The notes below the pieces were generated by a model. The model was not told the origin of the DNA and searched no databases. It was given only the letters and a program-made list of their open reading frames with translations. Shown piece by piece: positions 8,069 through 16,945 of a DNA stretch of 64,000 nucleotides (positions are counted from its first letter, which is position 1; each line of letters begins with the position of its first letter). This DNA is from Paenibacillus sp. HWE-109 (GTDB taxonomy: Bacteria > Bacillota > Bacilli > Paenibacillales > NBRC-103111). The translations under genes and the position numbers were made by a program. The stretch lies in the NCBI RefSeq assembly GCF_022163125.1, contig NZ_CP091881.1, positions 5,146,001 through 5,210,000 of the forward strand, written 5' to 3'.

Positions 8069-8854
8069 TTAATTCGCCGCAATCCAAGTGACATTCTTCT
8101 CCGCCAAATGGGCTTCCCACTCTTTGGGTGCTGGAACGTCGCTCACAATGATGTCCAGCACTTTGAGATCAGCAATCTTATAAAATTGCACAGAGCCAAA
8201 TTTGGATTGATCCGACAAGGCAATATTTTGCTTGGCATGCCTCATGAACTGCTGAGTCATCCGACCTTTACTTTCATCAAACCCCGTAATGCCTCTATCC
8301 AGCATCATGCCGTCCACGGAAAGAAAGGCTTTATCGGCGTAGAAATGTTCGACCATCTGCTCGGCCAATGAACCGGCTACACGAGAATGTACAGCATTTA
8401 CTTTGCCGCCAAGGAAATAGATTTCTCCCGAAAACAGTTCTTTATTCTTATAATCGATAAGTAAATAGAGCACGGGAATCGATATAGTCAGAACGGTAAG
8501 GTTCTTTTTGTTCAACAAATAATCAATCATATGAAGGGTTGTTGTACCGTCGTCTATAAAGATAACATCATTGTCCTCGACTAGTGTCGCAGCCGCTCGG
8601 CCAATTTTGCGCTTCGCCTCGGCATGCAGCACTTCTCTTTTCAGATGGGAAGGCTCTTCCCGGGATAAATTAATTTTGACGGCGCCGCCGTAGACCCGCT
8701 TCAGTTTATTCTCCTCTTCAAGCTCCTCCAGATAACGCCGAATCGTTTCGGAAGACACATTCAACGTGTCGACCAAATCATTCGTCTTAACTTTGCCTTC
8801 CAAGTTCAACTGGTTGAGAATGTAATCCTTCCGCTCTTCACCTATCAACGACAT
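8069..8854 (-). CDS. DeoR/GlpR family transcriptional regulator
   Basis: The protein has 261 residues. The N-terminal DeoR winged helix is at about residues 5-60 (V-K-T-N-D-L-V-D-T-L-N-V-S-S-E-T-I-R-R-Y). A C-terminal sugar-isomerase-like effector domain carries the D-D-G-T-T phosphate-loop signature near residue 103. Members of this family usually sense a phosphorylated metabolite. It is the last gene of the 2-aminoethylphosphonate operon, 51 bases after the permease gene, so a catabolic intermediate of AEP is a plausible effector. That is inference, as DeoR proteins are not the usual AEP regulators. Confidence 0.85.
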   Translation of the reverse strand: MSLIGEERKDYILNQLNLEGKVKTNDLVDTLNVSSETIRRYLEELEEENKLKRVYGGAVKINLSREEPSHLKREVLHAEAKRKIGRAAATLVEDNDVIFIDDGTTTLHMIDYLLNKKNLTVLTISIPVLYLLIDYKNKELFSGEIYFLGGKVNAVHSRVAGSLAEQMVEHFYADKAFLSVDGMMLDRGITGFDESKGRMTQQFMRHAKQNIALSDQSKFGSVQFYKIADLKVLDIIVSDVPAPKEWEAHLAEKNVTWIAAN

Positions 8855-8905
8855 CTTGTGCTAGCCCCCTGTGTATACTTAGTTATTAACACTAATTATA
8901 TGATC

Positions 8906-10627
8906 TTACTTAGGCATTTGCCAAGCAGCTGTTCGCTTTTTCACTTTATTCAAAATGAGCTCGTACACGAAGCGCACAATAATGTTCGTAGCAACAATGA
9001 GCGTTGCCATCGCCGCAGCGGCGGCCACGTCCCCGGCATCCTCCATATTCACTAACGCGACTGCGGCCAAATTCATATCAGCTGAACGCAAAAATACAAC
9101 CGCTGAAACGGTAACCATCGAATTAACGAAGAAATACATCGCGATTTCCACGATTGCCGGCAACGACATAGGAACGGTAACTTTCAGAAATGTTTTGTAA
9201 AAAGGAACACGCATGGATTCCGAGACGAGTTCGAATTCTTTATCCAGCTTCTTGAGTGCGGTCGTGGCCGTAATGAAAGGAACGGAATAGAAATGCGTGA
9301 TATTGGCAAGCACTACAATTACCATGGTCCCATAAATCCAATTAAACGGATTACTCGGATTATTAAAGAAGAAAATATAAGCTAGTCCAATGACCATACC
9401 TGGGAGTGCAAGCGGAAGAATCGATAGAAAATAGCCGACTTGCCGCAGCCCGTTCATCGATCTTGACTTTTCAATCAGATAAGCGAACACGAAAGTCATC
9501 ATAGTGCCCACGATTGCCGTAATCAACGAGACTTGAAGGGAATTCCAAAATGGTTCTAAACCTGATCCCGCGACACTCGAGAAATCATAATGTTTGGTGC
9601 TAAACGTTAAATTATACGGCCAAACTTTAATCAGCGAGGCGAAAACAATGGTAATCAAAGGTATCAAAATCGCCGATGAAATCATCCAGCACAGAACACG
9701 ATACAGATTGTCCCTTACCCGTCCATCAGGCACACGATAAGGCATTGATTTGGATGATAGCATGTTGCGCTGCTTCCTATCCACAATGCGGTCCACGACG
9801 AAGGCAATGACAGCAGGGATCGTTAGGAGAATGCCCACTGTTGCACCCATGGACAAGTTCTGCTGACCGATAACTTGTTTGTAGATATCGGTTGCCAGGA
9901 CGTTAAACTTGCCGCCGATCGCCTGAGGCGCCCCGAAATCTGTAAAACAAGCTGTAAAACAAACAAAAATCGCGCTGATTAATCCATATTTGACAGAAGG
10001 CAATGTCACCGTAAGGAATGTTTTGATTTTACTAGCGCCAAGTGTTTCTGCCGCTTCATACAGCCGCTGATCAGCCATCGACAACGCTGTGATAAAGATA
10101 AGAAAAGCCTGGGGAAAAACATATATGACCTCAGAGATGACAATCCCGATGGGTCCATAAATCTCGATGCGCAATCCTGGCAAGAGACCAAAGAATCCGT
10201 TCGTGATTACACCTTGATTTCCGAATAGATAGGTTAAAGCAATACCATGCATCATCGTTGGTTCAAAGAGCGGCAATAAAGCCACATAGTGAAAATAACT
10301 TTTGAAGCGAATCGCTGTTCGGCTTATGCCATACGCATAGGCGAAAGCGAGAGTAACCGCGATAACAGTTGAAAGCACGGAAATCCAGATCGTATTCGTT
10401 AACGATTGAATGAGGGAAGGCGTTGAGAAGTAGTGTACAAAATTGGCGAATCCTATAAACTCTGCCTCTTTGTTGAGAAACGCTTTACTGAACAATAGAA
10501 TCAATGGAATTAGAGTGCTCGTCGTTAAAATAAGTACGAGCAGCACAATCAAACCATTTTGCAATGTAATGAAAGATCCCAGGTTACGACGGTAAGGCGG
10601 ATTCATGATGACTGTTGGCTTATCCAT
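8906..10627 (-). CDS. Fused double permease of a 2-aminoethylphosphonate-type ABC importer
   Basis: The protein has 573 residues with about 12 membrane segments in two homologous halves, each with an EAA-type loop (E-A-A-E-T-L-G near residue 187 and a degenerate E-L-V-S-E-S-M-R-V-P near 480). Fused permeases of this size occur in PhnU-like AEP importers and in iron(III) FbpB systems. Adjacent phnW and phnX genes favour AEP. The ATG overlaps the stop of the ATPase gene by one base (TAATG), giving translational coupling. Confidence 0.85.
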   Translation of the reverse strand: MDKPTVIMNPPYRRNLGSFITLQNGLIVLLVLILTTSTLIPLILLFSKAFLNKEAEFIGFANFVHYFSTPSLIQSLTNTIWISVLSTVIAVTLAFAYAYGISRTAIRFKSYFHYVALLPLFEPTMMHGIALTYLFGNQGVITNGFFGLLPGLRIEIYGPIGIVISEVIYVFPQAFLIFITALSMADQRLYEAAETLGASKIKTFLTVTLPSVKYGLISAIFVCFTACFTDFGAPQAIGGKFNVLATDIYKQVIGQQNLSMGATVGILLTIPAVIAFVVDRIVDRKQRNMLSSKSMPYRVPDGRVRDNLYRVLCWMISSAILIPLITIVFASLIKVWPYNLTFSTKHYDFSSVAGSGLEPFWNSLQVSLITAIVGTMMTFVFAYLIEKSRSMNGLRQVGYFLSILPLALPGMVIGLAYIFFFNNPSNPFNWIYGTMVIVVLANITHFYSVPFITATTALKKLDKEFELVSESMRVPFYKTFLKVTVPMSLPAIVEIAMYFFVNSMVTVSAVVFLRSADMNLAAVALVNMEDAGDVAAAAAMATLIVATNIIVRFVYELILNKVKKRTAAWQMPK

Positions 10628-11670
10628 TAGGCACCTACCATCGCATCCGGTGAGAAGGAAATCATTTTCTCTTGCGGAAATTCAACCGATACCACCGTAT
10701 GCTTCGCAAGCGCGAGATGTTGGGCAATATGTGCGGAGACATCAACGGTTAACAATATATCCTTATAAGCATTTCCGCTCCCAACCACAGGTTGAAGTTG
10801 CAATCGGTAGAACGCTCCCCTGAACTCAACATGCTTAACAACTGCGTGCATACCGCTTTGCGAGCCTGCTGCTGCTATCCGAATATGTTCTGGCCGAACA
10901 GCAAGATTCGTTCGCAGAGATGAGCCTGCTTGCTGCTCGTCTTTCAAGAAATTAATAGATCCAATAAAATCAGCAACAAACGGAGTACTAGGCTCATCAT
11001 ACACTTGTTCGGGTGTTCCGATTTGTACGACTTCGGCATTCTTCATTACGACAATTCGATCCGCCATCGTGAGAGCTTCCTCTTGATCATGCGTAACCAT
11101 AACCGTTGTGATGCCCAGTTTCTCTTGCAATTCGCAGATTTGCTCCCTAAGCTTTACACGTACCTTAGCATCCAGAGCTGATAACGGCTCGTCCAAAAGA
11201 AGAAAATCCGGCGAAAGGACGATTGCGCGGGCCAAAGCAATTCGCTGCTGTTGCCCACCGGAAAGCTGTGCGGGGTATCGGTCATGGAGATGCAGCAGAT
11301 CGACTAAAGAGAGCACTTCTTTGACCTTCTCGTCGATTTCCTTCTTCGAAAACTTCTTGCCTTGAAGCCCATAAGCTACATTCTGATAGGCGGTCAAATT
11401 AGGAAATAAAGCATAAGATTGGAACACCATCCCAAAGTTTCTTTTGGCTGGCGGCAGTTGAGTAATGTCTTTGCCTCCAACCGTAATACGCCCCTGAGTC
11501 GGCTTCTCCAATCCGGCAATAATGCGAAGCAGCGTAGTCTTCCCGCAGCCGCTCGGACCTAGCAGGCAAATGAACTCATTCTTTTGGATATCAATATTGA
11601 TCTCTTTCAAAGCGCTGAAAGAGCCGAATGATTTGTTTACACCTTGAATGGACAGGTACGCTTGTGTCAT
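10627..11670 (-). CDS. ABC importer ATP-binding protein (AEP/iron type)
   Basis: The protein has 347 residues. Walker A G-P-S-G-C-G-K-T-T is near residue 37, signature L-S-G-G-Q-Q-Q-R near 136, Walker B L-L-L-D-E-P near 158, and a C-terminal TOBE-type regulatory domain covers about 270-345. The start at 11670 is preferred over an in-frame TTG two codons upstream, because it lies 10 bases rather than 4 from AAGGAGG. It sits between the binding-protein gene and the fused permease gene and powers that importer. Confidence 0.87.
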   Translation of the reverse strand: MTQAYLSIQGVNKSFGSFSALKEINIDIQKNEFICLLGPSGCGKTTLLRIIAGLEKPTQGRITVGGKDITQLPPAKRNFGMVFQSYALFPNLTAYQNVAYGLQGKKFSKKEIDEKVKEVLSLVDLLHLHDRYPAQLSGGQQQRIALARAIVLSPDFLLLDEPLSALDAKVRVKLREQICELQEKLGITTVMVTHDQEEALTMADRIVVMKNAEVVQIGTPEQVYDEPSTPFVADFIGSINFLKDEQQAGSSLRTNLAVRPEHIRIAAAGSQSGMHAVVKHVEFRGAFYRLQLQPVVGSGNAYKDILLTVDVSAHIAQHLALAKHTVVSVEFPQEKMISFSPDAMVGA

Positions 11671-11744
11671 CGTCAAGCAGCCTCCTTCTTCTGGATATGA
11701 TAAGTATAAGCCTCGATTGTTATCGTTTTGTTAAGTTAAGCAAG

Positions 11745-11786
11745 AAAACGACTGGCTGCAAAGCTTGGTTCGCAGTCAGCCGTTTT
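11745..11786 (-). terminator. Internal terminator/attenuator between binding-protein and ATPase genes
   Basis: An imperfect 15-bp stem (11745-11759 with 11772-11786) is followed on the minus strand by TTTTCTTG. It lies inside the operon, directly after the binding-protein gene. Such partial terminators usually keep binding-protein mRNA in excess over ATPase and permease mRNA. Confidence 0.65.
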
Positions 11787-11798
11787 ATAGTTTTCGTT

Positions 11799-12905
11799 CT
11801 ATTTTTTCGGTTCGCTTTTTGCGTTAAAGCGCTTGTCCCACTCAGCTAAAATACCATCGCGATTTTTCGCTGCATCATTTAAATCATTTTTGATTAATTG
11901 TTTGATTGGATCAACGGTGTAACCATCCGGCACTTTGGCTGAATCTGTTTTAATCGCCAGAATGGCATAGTTCTTGTTGTATTCTTTCATGACATCATCC
12001 GTAATTGCCCAATCCAAGAAGTCTTTCGCAACTTGTTTAACAACTTTCTTCTTCATCAAGGCATTGGCTTCTACATCCCAACCGGAACCCTCTTTAGGGA
12101 ATACGACTTCCACGGGGGAACCAGCTTTCTTCTCTTGAATACCGCGGTATCCGAAGGAAATACCAATTGGGTACTCGCCCGTACCAGCTAATTTAGCCGG
12201 TTTGGAACCGGAATGTACATACATCGCAATGTTGTCATGCAGTTTATTCATATAATCCCAAGCAGCATCTTTGCCTTTCAATTGAACGAGACCAGATACG
12301 GTTAGAAAGCCTGTACCAGATGAAGATGGATTCGGCATCGTAATCAGACCTTTGTATTCCGGCTTCGCCAGATCCTCATAAGATTGAGGAATCGCCAACT
12401 TGCGTTTCTCCATTTCTACTTTGTTGACAATAAAGGCCGTTTCCCAAGCATCGATACCAACCCAGTGGGTTACGGCATTCTTGTCTTTGAAATCCGGGAG
12501 AATACGATCCACCCCTTTGGGCGCGTATGGCTCCAGCATCGTATTTTGATCAAGGACTAATAAGCTTGTTGCAGCCAATCCCCATACAACGTCTGCTTGT
12601 GTGTTATCTTTCTCGGCTAATAACTTAGCTGTAACGATCCCCGTTGAATCCCGAACAATATTTACTTTCACATCTGGATATTTAGCTTTAAAAGTCGTCA
12701 GGTACGTTTTGATTTGATCATCTTCCAGTGCTGTATAGACGGTTAAATCTTTGCTTTTCGTGTCTACCGTTGCTTCTACACTTGTACTTGCTACTGGCGC
12801 TGTGCTTGCTTTAGCACCTTCTGTACTTGTCGCTTTACCGCCACAAGCCGCTAGCGTGAATACAACTGTTAGCAGAGCTGCTGTACTTCCAATAGATCTT
12901 TTCAT
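11799..12905 (-). CDS. ABC importer substrate-binding lipoprotein (2-aminoethylphosphonate type)
   Basis: The protein has 368 residues. The lipoprotein signal ends with L-A-A-C-G at about residue 20, followed by a Ser/Thr/Ala linker. The mature domain begins D-L-T-V-Y-T-A-L-E-D-D, typical of the iron(III)/AEP/spermidine-like periplasmic-binding fold (family SBP_bac). D-V-V-W-G-L and G-Y-R-G-I-Q motifs are present. Clustering with phnW and phnX makes AEP the likely ligand; iron remains the main alternative for the fold. It has its own upstream array of PhoP-box-like repeats and a TATAAT. Confidence 0.82.
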   Translation of the reverse strand: MKRSIGSTAALLTVVFTLAACGGKATSTEGAKASTAPVASTSVEATVDTKSKDLTVYTALEDDQIKTYLTTFKAKYPDVKVNIVRDSTGIVTAKLLAEKDNTQADVVWGLAATSLLVLDQNTMLEPYAPKGVDRILPDFKDKNAVTHWVGIDAWETAFIVNKVEMEKRKLAIPQSYEDLAKPEYKGLITMPNPSSSGTGFLTVSGLVQLKGKDAAWDYMNKLHDNIAMYVHSGSKPAKLAGTGEYPIGISFGYRGIQEKKAGSPVEVVFPKEGSGWDVEANALMKKKVVKQVAKDFLDWAITDDVMKEYNKNYAILAIKTDSAKVPDGYTVDPIKQLIKNDLNDAAKNRDGILAEWDKRFNAKSEPKK

Positions 12906-12963
12906 CGTTTCTCATCCCACTCCTTTAATGTGTATCAGTTGGTTCTTGCTTCCTGATAACTCG

Positions 12964-13048
12964 ATTATAAATTAGTTTTGTAAAATCAGTATTAAATGCA
13001 CGTTAAGAAATTGTTTTTATATTCTTTTAGTTGTTTTTAAGTTGTTTT
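12964..13048 (-). promoter_or_regulatory. PhoP-box-like direct repeat array and promoter upstream of the AEP-binding protein gene
   Basis: On the minus strand, hexamers AAAACA, AAAACA, AAAAGA, AAAACA, TTAACG, TTAATA and TTTACA occur at offsets 0, 11, 20, 31, 42, 53 and 64 from position 13048. The last TTTACA is followed after 9 bases by TATAAT (12964-12969), with no -35 at standard spacing. This matches the layout of PhoP-activated Bacillus promoters. The array overlaps the last codons of phnW. Confidence 0.6.
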
Positions 13049-14161
13049 CCAAAATAACTGGTTTTCCATACCTGCTAACAAACGTTCAATATCCACAAGA
13101 TGCACATCTCCGATATTTCCAATACGGAACGTAGCGGCAGCCGTTATTTTACCTGGATAGATGACAAAGCCCTCTTGTTTCATCCGCGAGTAAAACGCAT
13201 CAAAAGAAAACACAGCCGAATCTGGATACAAGAAGGAAGTGATGATTGGCGACTGAAGATCGGCAGTCAAAAGCGTTTCGAATCCCATGCGCTGCATGCC
13301 TGCAACCAACGTCTCTTGATTGGTTTTATACCGCTTGTATCTGCTGGCAACGCCGCCTTCTTCCTCTAATTCTTGCAAGGCTTGGTCAAAAGCACGAACG
13401 GTATGCGTCGGTGACGTAAAGCGCCATTTGCCATTCCCAAGTTCCATCGTTTCCCATTGATCGTAAAGATCCAGTGATAAGGAACGTGCAAGCCCTTTAC
13501 AGGTCAACAAAGCCTCTTTACGTGCAAGGATAAAGCCAAAGCCAGGCACACCTTGAATACATTTATTAGCGCTGCTGATTAAATAATCAACATCAAGCTC
13601 TGCGATATCGATCGGAATTCCTCCAAAGGAGCTCATCGCGTCCACAATAACCGTTTTGCCATAGGACTTGGCAATACGTGCTACATCCGCAATCGGATTG
13701 ATCATGCCTGTAGTCGTTTCAACATGCACCACAGCCACATGCGTGATGGAGGCATCGACCTTCAGAACTTCCTCGAGCTGCTTCGTACTCACAGGATTCG
13801 TTTCACCCGAATCCAGAACGATGGAGTAAATCCCCAGAATCCCTGCCATTTCTGCCACTCGTTTCCCATACGCACCATTGCTCAGAACAAGCAATTTACC
13901 GTCGCGGGGAATAACAGAACCAATGACGGACTCTACACAAAATGAGCCGCTGCCTTGCATAAGCACTGTTGTATAATCATCTGGCTTACTAGAAGCCATT
14001 GTCACAAGACGACTGCGGATAGACTGTACTAGTTGATTATAATCTTGATCCCATGTACACCAGTCGCGCAGCATGGCTGCCTTTACTTTTTTACTAGTCG
14101 AAAGGGGACCAGGGGTTAACAGCAAGTAAGGATTATCGGGGAGTTGATTCAAATTAATCAT
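13037..14161 (-). CDS. phnW: 2-aminoethylphosphonate:pyruvate transaminase
   Basis: This 374-residue cytosolic PLP enzyme converts AEP and pyruvate to phosphonoacetaldehyde and alanine. The start L-L-T-P-G-P-L-S-T-S and W-D-Q-D-Y segment is diagnostic of PhnW. V-D-A-M-S-S-F-G-G holds the cofactor-stacking region, and S-S-A-N-K-C near residue 195 holds the Schiff-base lysine. Length matches the family. Its ATG overlaps the phnX stop by one base (TAATG), so the two enzymes are made together. Confidence 0.95.
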   Translation of the reverse strand: MINLNQLPDNPYLLLTPGPLSTSKKVKAAMLRDWCTWDQDYNQLVQSIRSRLVTMASSKPDDYTTVLMQGSGSFCVESVIGSVIPRDGKLLVLSNGAYGKRVAEMAGILGIYSIVLDSGETNPVSTKQLEEVLKVDASITHVAVVHVETTTGMINPIADVARIAKSYGKTVIVDAMSSFGGIPIDIAELDVDYLISSANKCIQGVPGFGFILARKEALLTCKGLARSLSLDLYDQWETMELGNGKWRFTSPTHTVRAFDQALQELEEEGGVASRYKRYKTNQETLVAGMQRMGFETLLTADLQSPIITSFLYPDSAVFSFDAFYSRMKQEGFVIYPGKITAAATFRIGNIGDVHLVDIERLLAGMENQLFWKTT

Positions 14162-14958
14162 TATGGACGGTCTCCTTTAAGTAGTCTCTCGTTAATAAGC
14201 GGAAGTAGCGTATCCAGTTCTCCAATGGTATCTATCACATAGTGAGCCCCATGCGCTCGGAATGTCTCAGCTACTGCAGCCATACGCATAAGCAGTTGTT
14301 CGGGATCACAAGCGGCAACTTCTTCCTCGCTCATGCCCAATTCACTGCCCCCCTGGATGACACCTACCGTCCACGCCCTGGCGTTAACACCCTCCTGAAT
14401 ATCACTGACGGTGTCCCCAACTTTGATCATGTTATACGTAGGATACACGTTCAACGCTGCTGCATTCTCATACATCATCCATGGATAAGGTCTGCCTGCT
14501 GGCACATCATTCGGCGTTACAACATGATCTGGCGCATACCCTCTCTTCTTAGCCTCGACGGTTACAATCGCCATCATCTCGGCCGTATAGCCTGTCGTTG
14601 AGCCTATTCGGATACCTGCTTGGCGCAAGCGATCTACAAGTGCGAGAGAGCCGGGAATTGGCTCCGCATATTCATGTACAACGGCTAACATCATCGGTTC
14701 GAAATCCGCATAAAGTTCATCTATATCCATTTCCTGTGGAAGCTGGCCATAACGTGCCAGCCACAACCCAGCTACGCGTTCCATACGTAAGATTTCGCGA
14801 ATATGATCCCGCTTGAGCAGCCCCATTGGCGCCCTTGCTTCTTCGATTGTAATCGCGATCTCTTTCCTCCGAAAAACTTCCATGAAAACATTTAAAGGCG
14901 CAAAGCAACCATAATCTACCATTGTTCCAGCCCAATCAAAAACAACTGCTTGAATCAT
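14161..14958 (-). CDS. phnX: Phosphonoacetaldehyde hydrolase (phosphonatase)
   Basis: This HAD-superfamily enzyme cleaves the C-P bond of phosphonoacetaldehyde to acetaldehyde and phosphate. The nucleophile Asp is in F-D-W-A-G-T at residue 8, the Schiff-base lysine is in P-M-G-L-L-K-R-D-H, and G-S-T-T-G-Y and K-V-G-D-T-V-S-D give the remaining HAD motifs. I place the start at 14958 (M-I-Q-A), 7 bases after AGGAGG; an ATG directly before it has only 4 bases, and a longer frame reaches 14994. It is the first gene of the AEP operon, with a PhoP-box-like array upstream. Confidence 0.95.
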   Translation of the reverse strand: MIQAVVFDWAGTMVDYGCFAPLNVFMEVFRRKEIAITIEEARAPMGLLKRDHIREILRMERVAGLWLARYGQLPQEMDIDELYADFEPMMLAVVHEYAEPIPGSLALVDRLRQAGIRIGSTTGYTAEMMAIVTVEAKKRGYAPDHVVTPNDVPAGRPYPWMMYENAAALNVYPTYNMIKVGDTVSDIQEGVNARAWTVGVIQGGSELGMSEEEVAACDPEQLLMRMAAVAETFRAHGAHYVIDTIGELDTLLPLINERLLKGDRP

Positions 14959-15020
14959 CATGAATCCTCCTGTTTGACTGATTTGCCTGTGCACGCTGAC
15001 TTGCTTACCACTAAATCCAT

Positions 15021-15113
15021 CTTATAAAAGAAATGTAATCGCAGGATTAAATCCATGTAAATTTTGTGTATTTATATTCTTTTAATTTGTTTTAATTGTT
15101 TTATAGGTGTTAA
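15021..15113 (-). promoter_or_regulatory. PhoP-box-like direct repeat array and promoter upstream of phnX
   Basis: On the minus strand, hexamers TTAACA, AAAACA, AAAACA, AAAAGA, AATACA, TTTACA, TTAATC and ATTACA occur at offsets 0, 11, 20, 30, 41, 52, 63 and 74 from 15113. The last is followed after 7 bases by TATAAG (15021-15026). Period and position match PhoP-activated promoters. The block TG-N-ATTTAAT-N-CTG is shared with the array before the binding-protein gene. Confidence 0.62.
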
Positions 15114-15209
15114 TTTACATAATTTTTACTACTTTTCTATTAAAATTTGTTGACTTCCTTTTGTTTTTCAAGCAAATTAGGGATACTACACATGAGAGGA
15201 ACAACCTGT

Positions 15210-16001
15210 ATGGAACCCATCAAAGCCATTATTTTCGATCTAGACAATACGTTACTTTGGGATGAGCAAAGCATTCAAGAAGCCTTTCAAGCTACCTGCT
15301 TGTTAGCCAACGAAAGGGTGGGCGTGGATGCCCTTTCTCTTGAATATGCCGTTCACGAAATTTCCGAGCAACTGTTCGCTCAAATGACCTGTTATGAATT
15401 TGCCAAAATGATTGAAGTCACACATTTGGAAGCACTGTGGGGACGCTTTGATGCAAGCCAGCATCCGACTTTCAGGGAACTGGAAGAGCTTGCTCCTCTC
15501 TACCAGAGAAATGTCTGGACTCAAAGCTTGCTCCAACAAGGTATTGATGATCCAGCATTAGGACAAGTGCTTGCTGTGCGCTTCGCTCAAGAGCGCAGAG
15601 AGCGTCCACTGGTGTACGAGGCTACTTTCGAGGTGCTGGATGCTTTGCATCCAAACTACAAACTCCTGCTGCTTACCAATGGAGCGCCTGACCTACAGCA
15701 GGAGAAAGTAGATAGTATTCCTGGATTAGCGGATTATTTCGATCATATCCTCATTTCAGGCACGTTTGGTCAAGGAAAGCCGGCGCCTGCTATTTTCGAA
15801 CATGCCCTGAAGCTGCTGAATGTTACCTCAGCAGAAGCGCTGATGGTCGGTGATAATTTGAACACTGATATTATAGGCGCTTTGCAGGCAGGCTTGCGCA
15901 GCGTTTGGATCAATCATCATCAACGGATAGCGCCTGCTCACCAAATTCCGACTCATGAAATTTCCTCCTTGCGCGAATTGCTGGCCATCCTTCAGGCGTA
16001 G
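15210..16001 (+). CDS. HAD family hydrolase (YjjG-like phosphatase)
   Basis: The protein has 263 residues. HAD motif I is F-D-L-D-N-T-L-L at residues 9-16, motif II L-L-L-T-N-G, motif III lysine in F-G-Q-G-K-P, and motif IV M-V-G-D-N-L-N-T-D. A cap domain of about 100 residues sits after motif I. Family members dephosphorylate small phosphorylated metabolites, including nucleotides; the substrate is not predictable. The start at 15210 follows GAGAGGA by about 9 bases, and the longer frame to 15147 lacks a site. It is divergent from phnX, but I see no shared operator that links it to AEP use. Confidence 0.8.
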   Translation: MEPIKAIIFDLDNTLLWDEQSIQEAFQATCLLANERVGVDALSLEYAVHEISEQLFAQMTCYEFAKMIEVTHLEALWGRFDASQHPTFRELEELAPLYQRNVWTQSLLQQGIDDPALGQVLAVRFAQERRERPLVYEATFEVLDALHPNYKLLLLTNGAPDLQQEKVDSIPGLADYFDHILISGTFGQGKPAPAIFEHALKLLNVTSAEALMVGDNLNTDIIGALQAGLRSVWINHHQRIAPAHQIPTHEISSLRELLAILQA

Positions 16002-16020
16002 CAGATGAGGCTTAGCTAAC

Positions 16021-16076
16021 AAAAAAAGAGCAGCCTTCTAAGTAGATAAATCTACATAGGAGACTGCTCTTTCCCT
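16021..16076. terminator. Bidirectional terminator
   Basis: AAGAGCAG pairs with CTGCTCTT, with a second inner stem around TAAA, and A and T runs on the two sides. It serves the convergent HAD and DUF975 genes. Confidence 0.85.
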
Positions 16077-16077
16077 T

Positions 16078-16833
16078 TTATACAAATGCATTCAATTCCT
16101 TATCCGTAGTCAACCCATCATGTAAGGCTTGCTGGCGAAGAACCAAGTATAGTTCTGCCTTAGTCGCGTTGTAGTATGGCATTACGAACAGTACACCGAT
16201 GCCTAAAGCCAGCGTGCCGAGTAAGTACCAGCCAATGAATGAAACATCCAGAACGAACATCTTCCATTTGTGACCTTTCATCATCTGATTGCTTAACTGT
16301 ACGGCTCTTTTCGTACCAATCTGAGGATTATCGCCAAGCAGATAGGGAACCATTTCGTACGCATACGTCTTGACAATTCCCGGAATGATGAGCAGCAAGT
16401 ACCACAGAAAGGTAAGGAAGTTTTTCCACAGCATCGCTTTGACGACAGCCAGATAGTTCCCTTTGCTAAACGAATAAATAAGGTAATTCATATTGACATC
16501 GCCCTGCGCAGCCTGTTTAAAATACTGCTTTACCCCCACTTCGAATGGAGCCACTACAAAAATCTGAAAAGCTATACTCAATAATCCAATAATAAGTGCC
16601 AAAACGATAAAGCCAATAATCACCATTGCCAGTACGGAGCTCTCCGCGACATCGCTCCATGACTCAGTAATACCCGGCACACTTAAAGATGTACCGCCAC
16701 TTGAATTAAACGAGCAGCTGGAAACGCCACCACTAAGTACAGCTAGAACTAAGCTGACCAGAAATGCTTTCCAGTACGTTGTTCGAAGTACATCCTTTGC
16801 CCGCGTTTTTAGCTCTTTCCGAGTCCAATACAC
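16078..16833 (-). CDS. DUF975 family integral membrane protein
   Basis: The protein has 251 residues. The opening W-T-R-K-E-L-K-T-R-A-K segment and about five or six hydrophobic segments fit the DUF975 family, common in Firmicutes and without a known reaction. A glycine/serine-rich extracellular loop follows the first membrane segment. The start is a GTG (16831-16833) preceded by AAGGGGG at about 8 bases. It is a single-gene unit. Confidence 0.8.
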   Translation of the reverse strand: MYWTRKELKTRAKDVLRTTYWKAFLVSLVLAVLSGGVSSCSFNSSGGTSLSVPGITESWSDVAESSVLAMVIIGFIVLALIIGLLSIAFQIFVVAPFEVGVKQYFKQAAQGDVNMNYLIYSFSKGNYLAVVKAMLWKNFLTFLWYLLLIIPGIVKTYAYEMVPYLLGDNPQIGTKRAVQLSNQMMKGHKWKMFVLDVSFIGWYLLGTLALGIGVLFVMPYYNATKAELYLVLRQQALHDGLTTDKELNAFV

Positions 16834-16945
16834 CTAACATCCCCCTTAACGATACCATCATCACTATCTATCGTACTGCACTAAGGGAAATATTAGAAGT
16901 CCTTGTTGTAAGGAGAAACATATGGATTTGGTTTGAATGACAGAC

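Noticed and set aside
12964..15113. AAAACAA direct repeats as operators of the DeoR-type regulator
   Set aside because: Possible, but the 11-bp period, TTTACA-like members and placement just upstream of the -10 fit PhoP boxes better; kept only as an alternative.
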